Source: J089 sp964549745
Lineage (GTDB): Bacteria; Fidelibacterota; Marinisomatia; Marinisomatales; J089
DNA: 18,510 nt
Assembly: GCA_964549745.1 (NCBI GenBank)
Contig: CAZJWP010000036.1
Span: forward strand, 1-18,510
Direction: 5' to 3'
Part shown: piece by piece, positions 1 through 7,225 of the stretch
Numbering within the stretch: the first letter of the stretch is position 1
Layout of the letters: each line of letters begins with the position of its first letter
Made by a program: the position numbers and the translations under genes
Notes under the pieces: model-generated
Seen by the model: only the letters and a program-made list of their open reading frames with translations
Databases searched by the model: none
Told to the model about the DNA's origin: nothing

Positions 1-130
1 TGTCATTCTGAACGTAGTGAAGAATCTCCTTTTACTTTAATCGTCTAGTTGGTGATTATCATCCCAACATTGTTCTTAATAGACACGGGTAGATTCATCT
101 CCCGGCACAGGGTCGGATTCGAAATGACCG
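1..130. repeat. Imperfect inverted-repeat element, MITE-like dispersed intergenic repeat
   Basis: The outer arms pair as GTCATT (2-7) with AATGAC (123-128). An inner pair matches GAATCT (22-27) with AGATTC (91-96). The left arm has the form GTCATTCTGAACG...GAAGAATCT, a sequence type that recurs many times between genes in genomes of the FCB group and several candidate phyla. The right arm read backwards begins GTCATTTCGAATC, a second variant of the same type. The central part (about 30-89) is AT-rich and has no coding signal. The element sits just downstream of the minus-strand esterase. The window starts inside or at the edge of the left arm, so the true left boundary may lie outside. No gene is seen in 1-162. 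Confidence 0.55.
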
Positions 131-162
131 ATACTGCCGTCAGGCAAAACGCCATTACTCCG

Positions 163-1329
163 CTAATCCGTTTTCCCTAAATACTTCGGAAAAAACTCCC
201 GGCATTGGTTTGCCCAATCGCTTTCACTGTGGCGGGCTCCTTTGACCTGTTGATAATCAAAATCAACCCCCGGCTTCATCCCGATCTTTTTCATCGCTTT
301 GATCATTTTTGCCTCGGCCGGTTGTAATTGAGCATCCAGTTCCAAATCGCCATTTCGGATCAGGAAAAAGCTGTCTTTCGGAAACGAATCACTCCTCCGG
401 ACTCTTTTGACAATTTCATTGTGATCCACCAAAAAAGCAGGGGAGAGACAGAAAGCTTTGGAGAAAACCTGCGGGTAGTTCAACAAGATATCGAAGGATA
501 TAATCCCGCCCATGGAAGAACCCATCACGTAAGTATGGTCACGATCCGGTCGTGTTCGGTAAGTGGAATCGATCATGGGTTTCAAGGTATTGACCAGGAA
601 ATCTTCATATGGCTTCCCTAAATGAACCGGACTGTATTCCTCCGTTCGTGCATGCGGATTATTGTCGATTCCCACAATAATCAGCGATTCCATTTTACCT
701 TTGCTGATCAAATCTGTCGCTGTTTCGTCCAACTGCCATTCATGCTGACTGATTGATCCGGAGGGATCAAAAATGTTTTGTCCGTCGTGGCAATATAAAA
801 CCGAATATTGCCGTTGGGTTGAATCCGAATAAGAAGGCGGAACCCAAACACGAACCGTCCGGTAGTTCCTGAGCTGAGGAGAGTAAACCTGCGGAATAAC
901 ATCCACAGTTCCGGTGATGGTTCCGGGCCGTACAGAAGGTTGGATATCCAAAACATCCTTCCAGGCTGTTACGCGAATATTTACATCATTTTCTCCGGCG
1001 TGGAGTTGCAAATTCGTATTGCCCGGGATCAGTGAATCAGCGTTCAGCGCCTCCTGGTCCCAGGAGCCGCGGGTCACCTTAAACTGGATTTCTTTCGGAT
1101 GGGAAAAGAGTATCATCCCGGAAAAAACTGAATCGCTTTTAGCGGTGAGTGAAACGGCGTGTTGATGATCCCACCCGCCCAATTCGGGCGTATTCCCGAT
1201 CACGACCACAGAATCGGTTCCGGGCGGGACGGTAACGGTGAAAACGGCGGTAGCTTTGGGCGCAACGCAAGCCACAATCAGGATTAAAATTGTGACAATT
1301 CCTATTCGGGCGGAGAAGCTTTTGAACAT
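163..1329 (-). CDS. Lipoprotein esterase: starch-binding-like domain plus EstD/enterochelin-esterase-type alpha/beta hydrolase
   Basis: This is a probable exported serine esterase of 388 residues. The N-terminus is hydrophobic (residues 9-20) and ends in I-V-A-C21, which fits a lipobox, so it is probably anchored to a membrane. Residues about 29-125 look like a CBM20-type starch-binding domain, with the hallmark PELGGWD at 48-54. Residues about 150-385 are an esterase of the Pfam Esterase (PF00756) family. The nucleophile is S272 in GSSMGG (270-275), the likely acid is near D328 in RNGD, and the likely histidine is H367 in GARHSES. A Shine-Dalgarno sequence (CAGGAAA) lies 6 bases upstream of the chosen ATG. 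It is transcribed divergently from the carbamoyltransferase, 47 bases away. Its substrate cannot be read from the sequence; sugar esters, carbohydrate-bound esters or siderophore-like esters are all possible. The fold assignment is firm and the role is open. Confidence 0.85.
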   Translation of the reverse strand: MFKSFSARIGIVTILILIVACVAPKATAVFTVTVPPGTDSVVVIGNTPELGGWDHQHAVSLTAKSDSVFSGMILFSHPKEIQFKVTRGSWDQEALNADSLIPGNTNLQLHAGENDVNIRVTAWKDVLDIQPSVRPGTITGTVDVIPQVYSPQLRNYRTVRVWVPPSYSDSTQRQYSVLYCHDGQNIFDPSGSISQHEWQLDETATDLISKGKMESLIIVGIDNNPHARTEEYSPVHLGKPYEDFLVNTLKPMIDSTYRTRPDRDHTYVMGSSMGGIISFDILLNYPQVFSKAFCLSPAFLVDHNEIVKRVRRSDSFPKDSFFLIRNGDLELDAQLQPAEAKMIKAMKKIGMKPGVDFDYQQVKGARHSESDWANQCREFFPKYLGKTD

Positions 1330-1376
1330 AAATTTCCTGTATATTGACCGACAAATTTACCGCATAATCATTCACC
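1330..1376. promoter_or_regulatory. Divergent intergenic region, likely overlapping promoters
   Basis: Only 47 bases separate the start codons of the minus-strand esterase and the plus-strand carbamoyltransferase, so promoters for both must lie here or reach into the coding regions. TATATT at 1340-1345 on the plus strand is a plausible -10 element, also close to the TAnnTTTG type used by Bacteroidota sigma factors. It would place a start point about 25 bases before the carbamoyltransferase ATG. No clear -35 element and no strong Shine-Dalgarno sequence are seen before ATG 1377. This is a reading by eye only. Confidence 0.3.
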
Positions 1377-3188
1377 ATGAGTTCCTCAAAAGCCATTCTG
1401 GGCGTGTCCGCCTATTACCACGATTCCGCAGCTTGTTTGTTGGTAGACGGGCAGATTGTTGCCGCAGCCCAGGAAGAACGTTTTACCCGGAAAAAACACG
1501 ATCCCGATTTTCCGCGAAACGCCATTGATGCCTGTTTGAAAATCGGAGGCCTCTCCGTTGACGATCTGGATGCGGTTGCATTTTACGACAAACCTTTGCT
1601 CAAATTTGAACGGCTGCTGGAAACCTACCTGGATCACGCTCCCATCGGTCTGCGCAGTTTTCAAAAAGCCATGGGAACCTGGTTGAAGCAAAAGTTGTGG
1701 ATTGGGGATACCCTCCGAAAAGAATTGAATTATTCCGGTGAAATGTTTTTCCCGGAGCATCATCATTCCCATGCGGCCAGCGCGTTTTTTGCGTCACCTT
1801 TTGAAGAAGCGGCCATCCTGACCATGGACGGTGTCGGAGAATGGACCACAACCAGTTGGGGAGTGGGCAAAGGAAACACGATCGACCTGAAATCGGAGAT
1901 TCGCTTCCCGGATTCGCTGGGATTGCTTTATTCGGCTTTTACCTATTATTGCGGGTTTAAAGTCAATTCCGGAGAATACAAACTAATGGGTCTGGCGCCG
2001 TACGGCGATCCCGTTTACGTCGATGAAATTCGCGACAATCTCATTGATATCCGGCCGGATGGTTCCTTCAAGCTGAATATGGATTATTTTAAATATCCGG
2101 TCGGGTTGACCATGACCAACCGGAAATTCCATCAATTATTTGGCGGTCCGCCCCGGATTCCCGAATCCACCCTGGAACAACGGCATATGGACCTGGCCCG
2201 GTCGATCCAGGAGATCACGGAAGAAATTGTATTAAATACCGCGAAATATATTGCCGGGGAAACGGGGCAAAAGAATCTTTGCCTGGCGGGTGGAGTTGCG
2301 TTGAACTGTGTTGCCAACGGAGTGTTACTCCGAAGCGGGATCTTCGAGGACATCTGGATTCAACCGGCTGCAGGAGATGCAGGAGGAGCTCTGGGAGCCG
2401 CTTTGGCCGTCTGGCACGAACAGTTGGAACAACCGCGCAAACCACAAGACAGCGATCTCATGCAAGGCAGCCTGATTGGTACTGAATTCGCAGAATCGGA
2501 AATCGAATCGGCTTTACAAAATTTGGAAACGATTTATTCAGAAGTGGATGACCCTGCAGCAACAGCCTCTGAACTATTGGCTCAGGAACAGGTGGTCGGT
2601 TGGTTCCAGGGCCGAATGGAATACGGTCCCCGTGCTTTGGGAAACCGAAGTATCCTGGGCGATCCCCGCAATCCTGAAATGCAAAAGACCATGAACCTGA
2701 AGATCAAGTTCCGGGAATCGTTCCGGCCTTTTGCTCCGGCGGTTCTGGAAGAAGACGTATCCGACTGGTTCGATCTGGACCGTCCCAGCCCGTACATGTT
2801 GATGGTGGCAAATGTTGCTCAAAAGCGCCGGCGGATGGTCAAAACAGCGCATTTAAAAGGATTGAATAAACTGGCTGTGGAAAGATCGGAAATTCCCGCC
2901 ATTACCCATGTTGATTATTCTGCCCGGGTGCAAACCGTCTCAAAAAAGTTGAATCCGCTATTCCATAAAGTAATCAGCCATTTCAAAGAAAGAACCGGGT
3001 GTCCGGTTGTGGTGAATACATCCTTCAATGTTCGCGGAGAACCGATTGTGCAATCGCCGGACGACGCCATCCGTTGTTTCCTTCGGACCGAAATGGATGC
3101 TTTGGTCATCGGACCGTTTCTGGTCCGCAAAGAAGATCAGTCGGAGGTGATGCCGCGAGTCATGACCGATGAGTTTGAGTTGGACTGA
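1377..3188 (+). CDS. NodU/CmcH-family carbamoyltransferase
   Basis: It is expected to transfer a carbamoyl group from carbamoyl phosphate, by way of a carbamoyl-adenylate, to a hydroxyl or other acceptor on a sugar or secondary metabolite. At 603 residues it has the usual family length. The N-terminal TsaD/NodU-like ATPase fold starts with GVSAYYHDSAACLLVDG, followed by QEERFTRKKHD. A metal-binding HHHSHAASAFFASP stretch and TMDGVGEW follow near residues 127-157. Later motifs are YKLMGLAPYG, LAGGVALNCVANG and GDAGGALGAAL. The C-terminal Carbam_trans_C part carries GRMEYGPRALGNRSILGDPR and NTSFNVRGEPIVQ. It is the first gene of a tight operon, and its stop codon overlaps the next start by one base (TGATG). 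The acceptor is unknown. The pairing with SxtJ and DUF5989 proteins matches the saxitoxin-type sxtI neighbourhood but does not by itself imply toxin synthesis. Confidence 0.93.
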   Translation: MSSSKAILGVSAYYHDSAACLLVDGQIVAAAQEERFTRKKHDPDFPRNAIDACLKIGGLSVDDLDAVAFYDKPLLKFERLLETYLDHAPIGLRSFQKAMGTWLKQKLWIGDTLRKELNYSGEMFFPEHHHSHAASAFFASPFEEAAILTMDGVGEWTTTSWGVGKGNTIDLKSEIRFPDSLGLLYSAFTYYCGFKVNSGEYKLMGLAPYGDPVYVDEIRDNLIDIRPDGSFKLNMDYFKYPVGLTMTNRKFHQLFGGPPRIPESTLEQRHMDLARSIQEITEEIVLNTAKYIAGETGQKNLCLAGGVALNCVANGVLLRSGIFEDIWIQPAAGDAGGALGAALAVWHEQLEQPRKPQDSDLMQGSLIGTEFAESEIESALQNLETIYSEVDDPAATASELLAQEQVVGWFQGRMEYGPRALGNRSILGDPRNPEMQKTMNLKIKFRESFRPFAPAVLEEDVSDWFDLDRPSPYMLMVANVAQKRRRMVKTAHLKGLNKLAVERSEIPAITHVDYSARVQTVSKKLNPLFHKVISHFKERTGCPVVVNTSFNVRGEPIVQSPDDAIRCFLRTEMDALVIGPFLVRKEDQSEVMPRVMTDEFELD

Positions 3189-3556
3189 TGAAACCGAAAC
3201 AAGACATCAAAACCGTTCGTCAGTTCGGAATTATCCTTGGGATCATTCTGATTGTGATTGGAATATTGAAGATCAAAACCACAGGTCTTTGGGTCCTTCT
3301 CATATTGGGTGTGCTTACCGGGATTGTGGCCCTGATTGCACCAAAGCGTTTAAGCGGGATTTACAAAGTTTGGATGCTGGTGGGCGGGTTTATCGGAAAT
3401 CTGGTGTTTCAGGTGCTTCTGACTCTAATTTTCTACCTGATTATCACGCCCATCGGTTTGATTAAACGAGTGGGAGATAAATCGCATAAACCCGGTGAAA
3501 CAGAATCCTATTGGCAACGGAAAGAGCAGGATTCCGATCTAAGAAAGATGTATTGA
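3188..3556 (+). CDS. SxtJ-family small membrane protein
   Basis: This 122-residue protein is strongly hydrophobic. It has probable membrane segments at about residues 13-28, 34-52 and 61-92; the last is long enough for two passes or a hairpin. A charged, probably cytoplasmic tail follows (residues 93-122, RVGDKSHKPGETESYWQRKE...). It resembles SxtJ-family proteins, which are recurrently encoded directly after NodU/CmcH-type carbamoyltransferases. The biochemical role of the family is not established; a membrane anchor or partner for the carbamoyltransferase is a reasonable inference. It overlaps the carbamoyltransferase by one base and the next gene by one base, so translation is very probably coupled. 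Assignment rests on context, size, membrane pattern and recognisable sequence style. Confidence 0.8.
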   Translation: MKPKQDIKTVRQFGIILGIILIVIGILKIKTTGLWVLLILGVLTGIVALIAPKRLSGIYKVWMLVGGFIGNLVFQVLLTLIFYLIITPIGLIKRVGDKSHKPGETESYWQRKEQDSDLRKMY

Positions 3557-3714
3557 TGTCAAAACTAACGATCTTGAAAGAATTCTGGGATTTTTTGAAA
3601 GTCCGGAAAAAATGGTGGCTTGGACCGGTTGTGGCTCTGCTGGTTTTACTGGGTTTGATTGCCATCTTTGCGGAAGGTTCCGCTCTGGCGCCCTTTATTT
3701 ATACCTTATTCTGA
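3556..3714 (+). CDS. DUF5989 (SxtK-like) small single-pass membrane protein
   Basis: The product is 52 residues long. It has a basic amphipathic N-terminus (FWDFLKVRKKWWLGP), one membrane helix (about residues 22-39) and the conserved end AEGSALAPFIYTLF. This is the characteristic pattern of DUF5989 proteins found next to SxtJ and carbamoyltransferases. The start at 3556 was chosen because its ATG overlaps the stop of the upstream gene (TGATG) and because the family begins with a short charged segment. An in-frame ATG at 3511 would add 15 residues that lie wholly inside the upstream gene. Function is unknown; a small membrane partner of the carbamoyltransferase module is inferred. The last 9 bases overlap the 3' end of the convergent xdhD-like gene. 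Confidence 0.8.
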   Translation: MSKLTILKEFWDFLKVRKKWWLGPVVALLVLLGLIAIFAEGSALAPFIYTLF

Positions 3715-6003
3715 TTCCCTGATCTTACCCAAACCACGGAGAATCTTTTCCGGAGTGATGGGTAATTCCCTGATTCGTACACCGCAAGCATGAAAGACAG
3801 CATTGGCAACCGCCGGCGCCGGTCCGTTGATGGGGATTTCCGCCGCCGCCTTGGCGCCGAAAGGTCCGGCTGGTTCATCGGTGAGAATAAAATGGGACAC
3901 GATTTCAGGCATGTCCTTGGCTGTATAAATATGATAGTCGTTGAAATTGCGGTTAATCGCCCGACCCTCTTTGTCAAAGATCATAAATTCACTTAAGGTC
4001 ATTCCCAATGCCTGGGGAATGGCGCCTTCCACCTGACCTTCCGCCATTTGGGGATTGATCACCTGCCCTGCATCAGTGACCGAAACCACCTTTTTCACGG
4101 TTACAAACCCGGTGGCTGTATTCACATCCACGATCGCAAAGGTTGCGTTAAAAGGCGGCGGAGAATCGTAACTCAGATGAGAGGCCGCGGCTTGGATTTG
4201 AGTCTGAGAATCGGTGTAAAAAGACTTGGTACAAATTTCTTCATAGCTAATGGATTGGCCGTCATCACCATGGACGCTTCCATTGGAAAGTTCTACATTT
4301 TGGACTCCAAGCAGAAGTCTGGCTTGTTCCAGGATTTGGTCGCGGATCATCTCTGCCGCTTTTTTAACCGCGCCGCCGGAAACAAAGGTCGTGCTGGAAG
4401 CATAGGCGCCGGTGTCGAAAGGTGTCATGTCCGTATCGGAGGAATAGACCAGGATTTTTTCTATCGGAACCTGTAGCACTTCGGCGGCAATCTGGGCCAA
4501 AGCGGTGTCGGAACCGGTCCCTAAATCGGTGGCGCCGGTATTCAAATGAAAACTCCCGTCTTCGTTCATTTTCATGTATACAGAACCCATATCAATACCG
4601 GCAATTCCCGAACCCTGAGCGACTGCAGCCAGCCCGATGCCCCTTTTGATTACGCCCGCTGAATCAATATCCTTTAGTCTATCCCATTCAGCCAGTTTTG
4701 AGCCCGTATCCAGACAGTCCGGTAAACCATTGGTATTCAAAGTAACCGGATAACCTTCCCGGCCTTCGCCAAGTACTTTGGCGATGGGAATTTCATCGCC
4801 AACCTTAAAAAGGTTCTGTTTGCGGAATTCCACCGGGTTCAGACTTTGTTCCGATGCAATTTCGTCCATGAGTGATTCCAGGGCAAAAAAGCCCTGAGGC
4901 GCGCCGTAGCCGCGATAAGCACCGGCAGGCGGCAGATTCGTATAAACCGAATAAGCCCGGATTCGGAGGTTTGGACATTTATAGAGTGAAAGTGTTTTCC
5001 CGGCGGTTACGGACATGACCGTAAGCGCGTGCGGTCCGTAGGCGCCGCTGTTTTGGACAATGTGCATATCGATGGCCGTAATGCGGAAATTCTGATCCAG
5101 GGCAATACGCAGTTGAACCCTCTGAGGGTGACGGGACCGTGCCGCAGTGAATTCTTCTTCACGAGTATATTGAATCCGGGCCGGTCGGCCTGTTTTTAAC
5201 GTAACAGCGGCGCAGATTTCTTCGTTTAAAATTTCCTGTTTCCCACCGAATCCGCCCCCGATTCGTGGTTTGATTACCCTGATTTTAGACACCGGAATCT
5301 CCAGAACTTCCGCTACGATCCGGCGAACATGATACGGGACCTGGGTGGCCGTTCGAATGACCAATCGATCCTGTTCGTCTAACCAGGTATGCGTGATGTG
5401 GGGTTCGATAGCTGCCTGTTGAACATAAGGTGTACTGTAAGTCCGGTCATATTGGTATGCCGCGGATGAGAATGCCTCATCCACATCACCAAGGTCTTCC
5501 TCTATCTTTGATGCAATATTGTGCGACGCATCTTCGATCCCACTCACATCTGGTTCCGGATGAAGACAGACTTGACCTTTGATCGCTTCATCAGGTTCAA
5601 ACACAGTGGGCAGCGCTTCATACTCGATCTCGATCAATTCCAGTGCTTTTTCTGCGATGGCTTCCGATTCGGCGGCTACGGCTGCAACCCGGTCGCCCAC
5701 ATAGCGTACCGTATCATCAAAGATTCGGATATCCCGTGGTGACGGTTCCGGATATCCCTGACCCGCTGTGGTGTAATAATGAACCGGGAAATCCAAATGG
5801 GTCAAAACCAATGCAACGCCGTCAAGAGCCAGAGCTTTTTCGGTACTGATATGTTTAATTCGGGCATGCGGAACCGGACTATGCAGCAGTTTGATGTACA
5901 ATCCATTGAAGGGAATGTCGTCGGCAAAGACAGCCCGGCCGCGGACCAGGGCTTTTCCATCCACCCGCGGTGTTTTTTTGCCCACGATTGTCAGATCGCT
6001 CAT
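3706..6003 (-). CDS. xdhD: XdhD-type molybdenum hydroxylase, molybdopterin-binding subunit
   Basis: This is the catalytic subunit of a xanthine-dehydrogenase-family molybdenum hydroxylase (765 residues), acting in the cytoplasm on a purine-like heterocycle. The N-terminal a/b hammerhead domain (about 10-130) contains PEPSPRDIRIF and VGDRVAAV, which match the E. coli XdhD subfamily rather than classical XdhA. Molybdopterin-binding motifs are GGGFGGKQ (249-256), GAYRGYGAPQ (361-370) and GAYASSTTFVSGG (532-544). The catalytic base is probably E722 in GPFGAKAAAE (713-722). E. coli XdhD carries an N-terminal iron-sulfur-like domain in the same chain; here that domain is a separate upstream gene, joined by an ATGA start/stop overlap. 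Family members have been proposed to need labile selenium, but no in-frame selenocysteine codon is involved. The exact substrate (xanthine, urate, hypoxanthine or other) is not readable. It is the last gene of the operon. Confidence 0.9.
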   Translation of the reverse strand: MSDLTIVGKKTPRVDGKALVRGRAVFADDIPFNGLYIKLLHSPVPHARIKHISTEKALALDGVALVLTHLDFPVHYYTTAGQGYPEPSPRDIRIFDDTVRYVGDRVAAVAAESEAIAEKALELIEIEYEALPTVFEPDEAIKGQVCLHPEPDVSGIEDASHNIASKIEEDLGDVDEAFSSAAYQYDRTYSTPYVQQAAIEPHITHTWLDEQDRLVIRTATQVPYHVRRIVAEVLEIPVSKIRVIKPRIGGGFGGKQEILNEEICAAVTLKTGRPARIQYTREEEFTAARSRHPQRVQLRIALDQNFRITAIDMHIVQNSGAYGPHALTVMSVTAGKTLSLYKCPNLRIRAYSVYTNLPPAGAYRGYGAPQGFFALESLMDEIASEQSLNPVEFRKQNLFKVGDEIPIAKVLGEGREGYPVTLNTNGLPDCLDTGSKLAEWDRLKDIDSAGVIKRGIGLAAVAQGSGIAGIDMGSVYMKMNEDGSFHLNTGATDLGTGSDTALAQIAAEVLQVPIEKILVYSSDTDMTPFDTGAYASSTTFVSGGAVKKAAEMIRDQILEQARLLLGVQNVELSNGSVHGDDGQSISYEEICTKSFYTDSQTQIQAAASHLSYDSPPPFNATFAIVDVNTATGFVTVKKVVSVTDAGQVINPQMAEGQVEGAIPQALGMTLSEFMIFDKEGRAINRNFNDYHIYTAKDMPEIVSHFILTDEPAGPFGAKAAAEIPINGPAPAVANAVFHACGVRIRELPITPEKILRGLGKIRESE

Positions 6004-6470
6004 GCTTCCGTTCCCGGCTTCGAATTAGCGAAATATTTTAATGCTGCTTTGACCGGTTTGACATAACCGGTGCAGCGGCAATATACTGCTGAGAGCGCTT
6101 CGCGAACTTCTGCTTCACTCGGTTGGGGATTTTCTTTTTCCAGAGCCAGGATGGCCATGATCATTCCCGGCGTGCAGTAACCGCATTGCGCGGCGCCTTC
6201 GTCAAGAAAAGTGCCTTGCAATGGAGACAGTTCCCTTTGATTCAACGCTTCCAAAGTTTGGACGGATTTTCCTTCCAATTGTGCCGTAAGCATAAGATTA
6301 CTGTTTATTGTAGAGCCGTCCACCCAAACCGTATCCGCCCCGGCTTGACCGTCCTCCGATGAGAACTTTACCGAGTACAACCCTTCCTGCCGAAGTGTCT
6401 CCAGCAGCGTTTCACCCGGATGATGATCGAACTCCCTCTTTTGTCCGTTCAGCGTGAAGTTCGTTTTCAT
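6000..6470 (-). CDS. 2Fe-2S subunit of the XdhD-type hydroxylase, plant-type cluster lost
   Basis: The 156-residue product has the two-domain layout of the small iron-sulfur subunit of molybdenum hydroxylases. The C-terminal helical domain keeps its four cluster ligands: C96 and C99 in QCGYCTPGM, and C131 and C133 in CRCTGY. The N-terminal ferredoxin-like domain keeps its fold signature (SVKFSSEDGQAGADTVWVDG) but has none of its four cysteines; compared with the intact paralogue at 12893-13363 they are replaced by S38, A43, D46 and N58. E. coli XdhD has a fused N-terminal domain that also lacks these cysteines, so this is a lineage feature rather than random decay. The start at 6470 gives an ATGA overlap with the FAD subunit upstream; a 13-residue longer version from 6509 would run inside that gene. 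It overlaps xdhD by four bases. Confidence 0.88.
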   Translation of the reverse strand: MKTNFTLNGQKREFDHHPGETLLETLRQEGLYSVKFSSEDGQAGADTVWVDGSTINSNLMLTAQLEGKSVQTLEALNQRELSPLQGTFLDEGAAQCGYCTPGMIMAILALEKENPQPSEAEVREALSAVYCRCTGYVKPVKAALKYFANSKPGTEA

Positions 6471-7225
6471 TCGGCTTCTCCCAGGGACCGGAGCGAATGT
6501 TGGATCCACAATCGTTGGGATTCATGACCTCCCGTAATGCCGGGTATAAAATTGGGAATCGCCAACTCCGTAATATTTTCAGTCACCTTATCAAGGTGAA
6601 TATCTTCTGTTGTGGTCCCAAACCAATGTCGATCCACTTGACCACCGATTGCCAATTGCCACTCGCCGCTCACAATCCGACCCGCAGCACTCACCAGTGA
6701 GGGCGAAGAGGGGAGCAATGAAATTCGATTAAAGACAACCGGCTGATCCAAATTCCAGGTTACGGAAGAAACAATTCCGATACCGTCCCAATCGGTCAGC
6801 CGAATTTGGTCCGCTTCTTTCTTATTCACGGTAAGAACGGCGCCGGCAGCTAACAGGTAGGTAATCAGATCGGATTCTCCGGCCTGATTTGCAATTTCAC
6901 CGCCCAGGGTTCGCTGGTTTCGAATATGACGTGAAAAACAACTTCCCTTAATCGCTTCCTGTAGAGAGGAAAGATCCTCTCTGTCGTTAGTACCACGTAT
7001 AATCGATTCCAGAGTTGCTCCGGCAGCGATGGTGATTCGATCCAACTGAAGATGCAGTTTATTGGATAATAAATGATCAATTCTGATCAGTTCGGTAACG
7101 GTCGGATCCCGTTTGGCAAGTTGATGCGTTCCACCGCCAAGGAGTTGCGCGGAATGGGTCCGGTGCAGAGCCCAGGCTTCGCTTAGCGATTCCGGCCGAT
7201 GGATGGTTTGGATACTAGACCACAT
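6467..7225 (-). CDS. ygfM: YgfM-like FAD-binding subunit of molybdenum hydroxylase
   Basis: This is the FAD-domain subunit (252 residues; E. coli YgfM is of similar size) of the XdhD-type enzyme, of the CoxM/XdhB fold. The first FAD loop is LLGGGTH (28-34, normally AGGTD) and the second is IRNQRTLGGE (101-110, normally RN..T.GGN), followed by ANQAGESDLITYLLA. Both loops depart from the consensus but keep the glycines, so FAD binding is plausible but weaker to predict than for the paralogue at 12072-12896. It begins one base inside the stop codon of the amidohydrolase gene (TAATG) and its stop overlaps the start of the cluster-deficient 2Fe-2S gene (ATGA), so the three hydroxylase subunits are translationally coupled. 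Confidence 0.82.
   Translation of the reverse strand: MWSSIQTIHRPESLSEAWALHRTHSAQLLGGGTHQLAKRDPTVTELIRIDHLLSNKLHLQLDRITIAAGATLESIIRGTNDREDLSSLQEAIKGSCFSRHIRNQRTLGGEIANQAGESDLITYLLAAGAVLTVNKKEADQIRLTDWDGIGIVSSVTWNLDQPVVFNRISLLPSSPSLVSAAGRIVSGEWQLAIGGQVDRHWFGTTTEDIHLDKVTENITELAIPNFIPGITGGHESQRLWIQHSLRSLGEAE

Noticed and set aside
133..147. Small hairpin TGCC-GTCA-GGCA followed by AAAAC as a terminator for the esterase
   Set aside because: The stem is only four pairs, and in the esterase direction there is no U-run after it (the T stretch comes before). It does not qualify as an intrinsic terminator.
1386..1772. 128-codon minus-strand frame opposite the carbamoyltransferase
   Set aside because: It is antisense to strongly conserved family motifs, and no promoter, ribosome site or recognisable protein feature supports it.
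3511..3555. Upstream in-frame start for the DUF5989 gene
   Set aside because: It would overlap the SxtJ-family gene by 46 bases and add charged residues not seen in the family; the one-base TGATG junction at 3556 is the better start.
1377..3714. A saxitoxin-like or other toxin biosynthesis cluster
   Set aside because: Only the carbamoyltransferase and its two small companions are present. No polyketide synthase, amidinotransferase or tailoring enzymes are in the window.
6471..6509. Longer N-terminus for the cluster-deficient 2Fe-2S subunit
   Set aside because: The extra 13 residues lie inside the FAD-subunit gene and do not resemble the family. The ATG at 6470 gives the family-like start MKTNFTLNGQ and an ATGA overlap.
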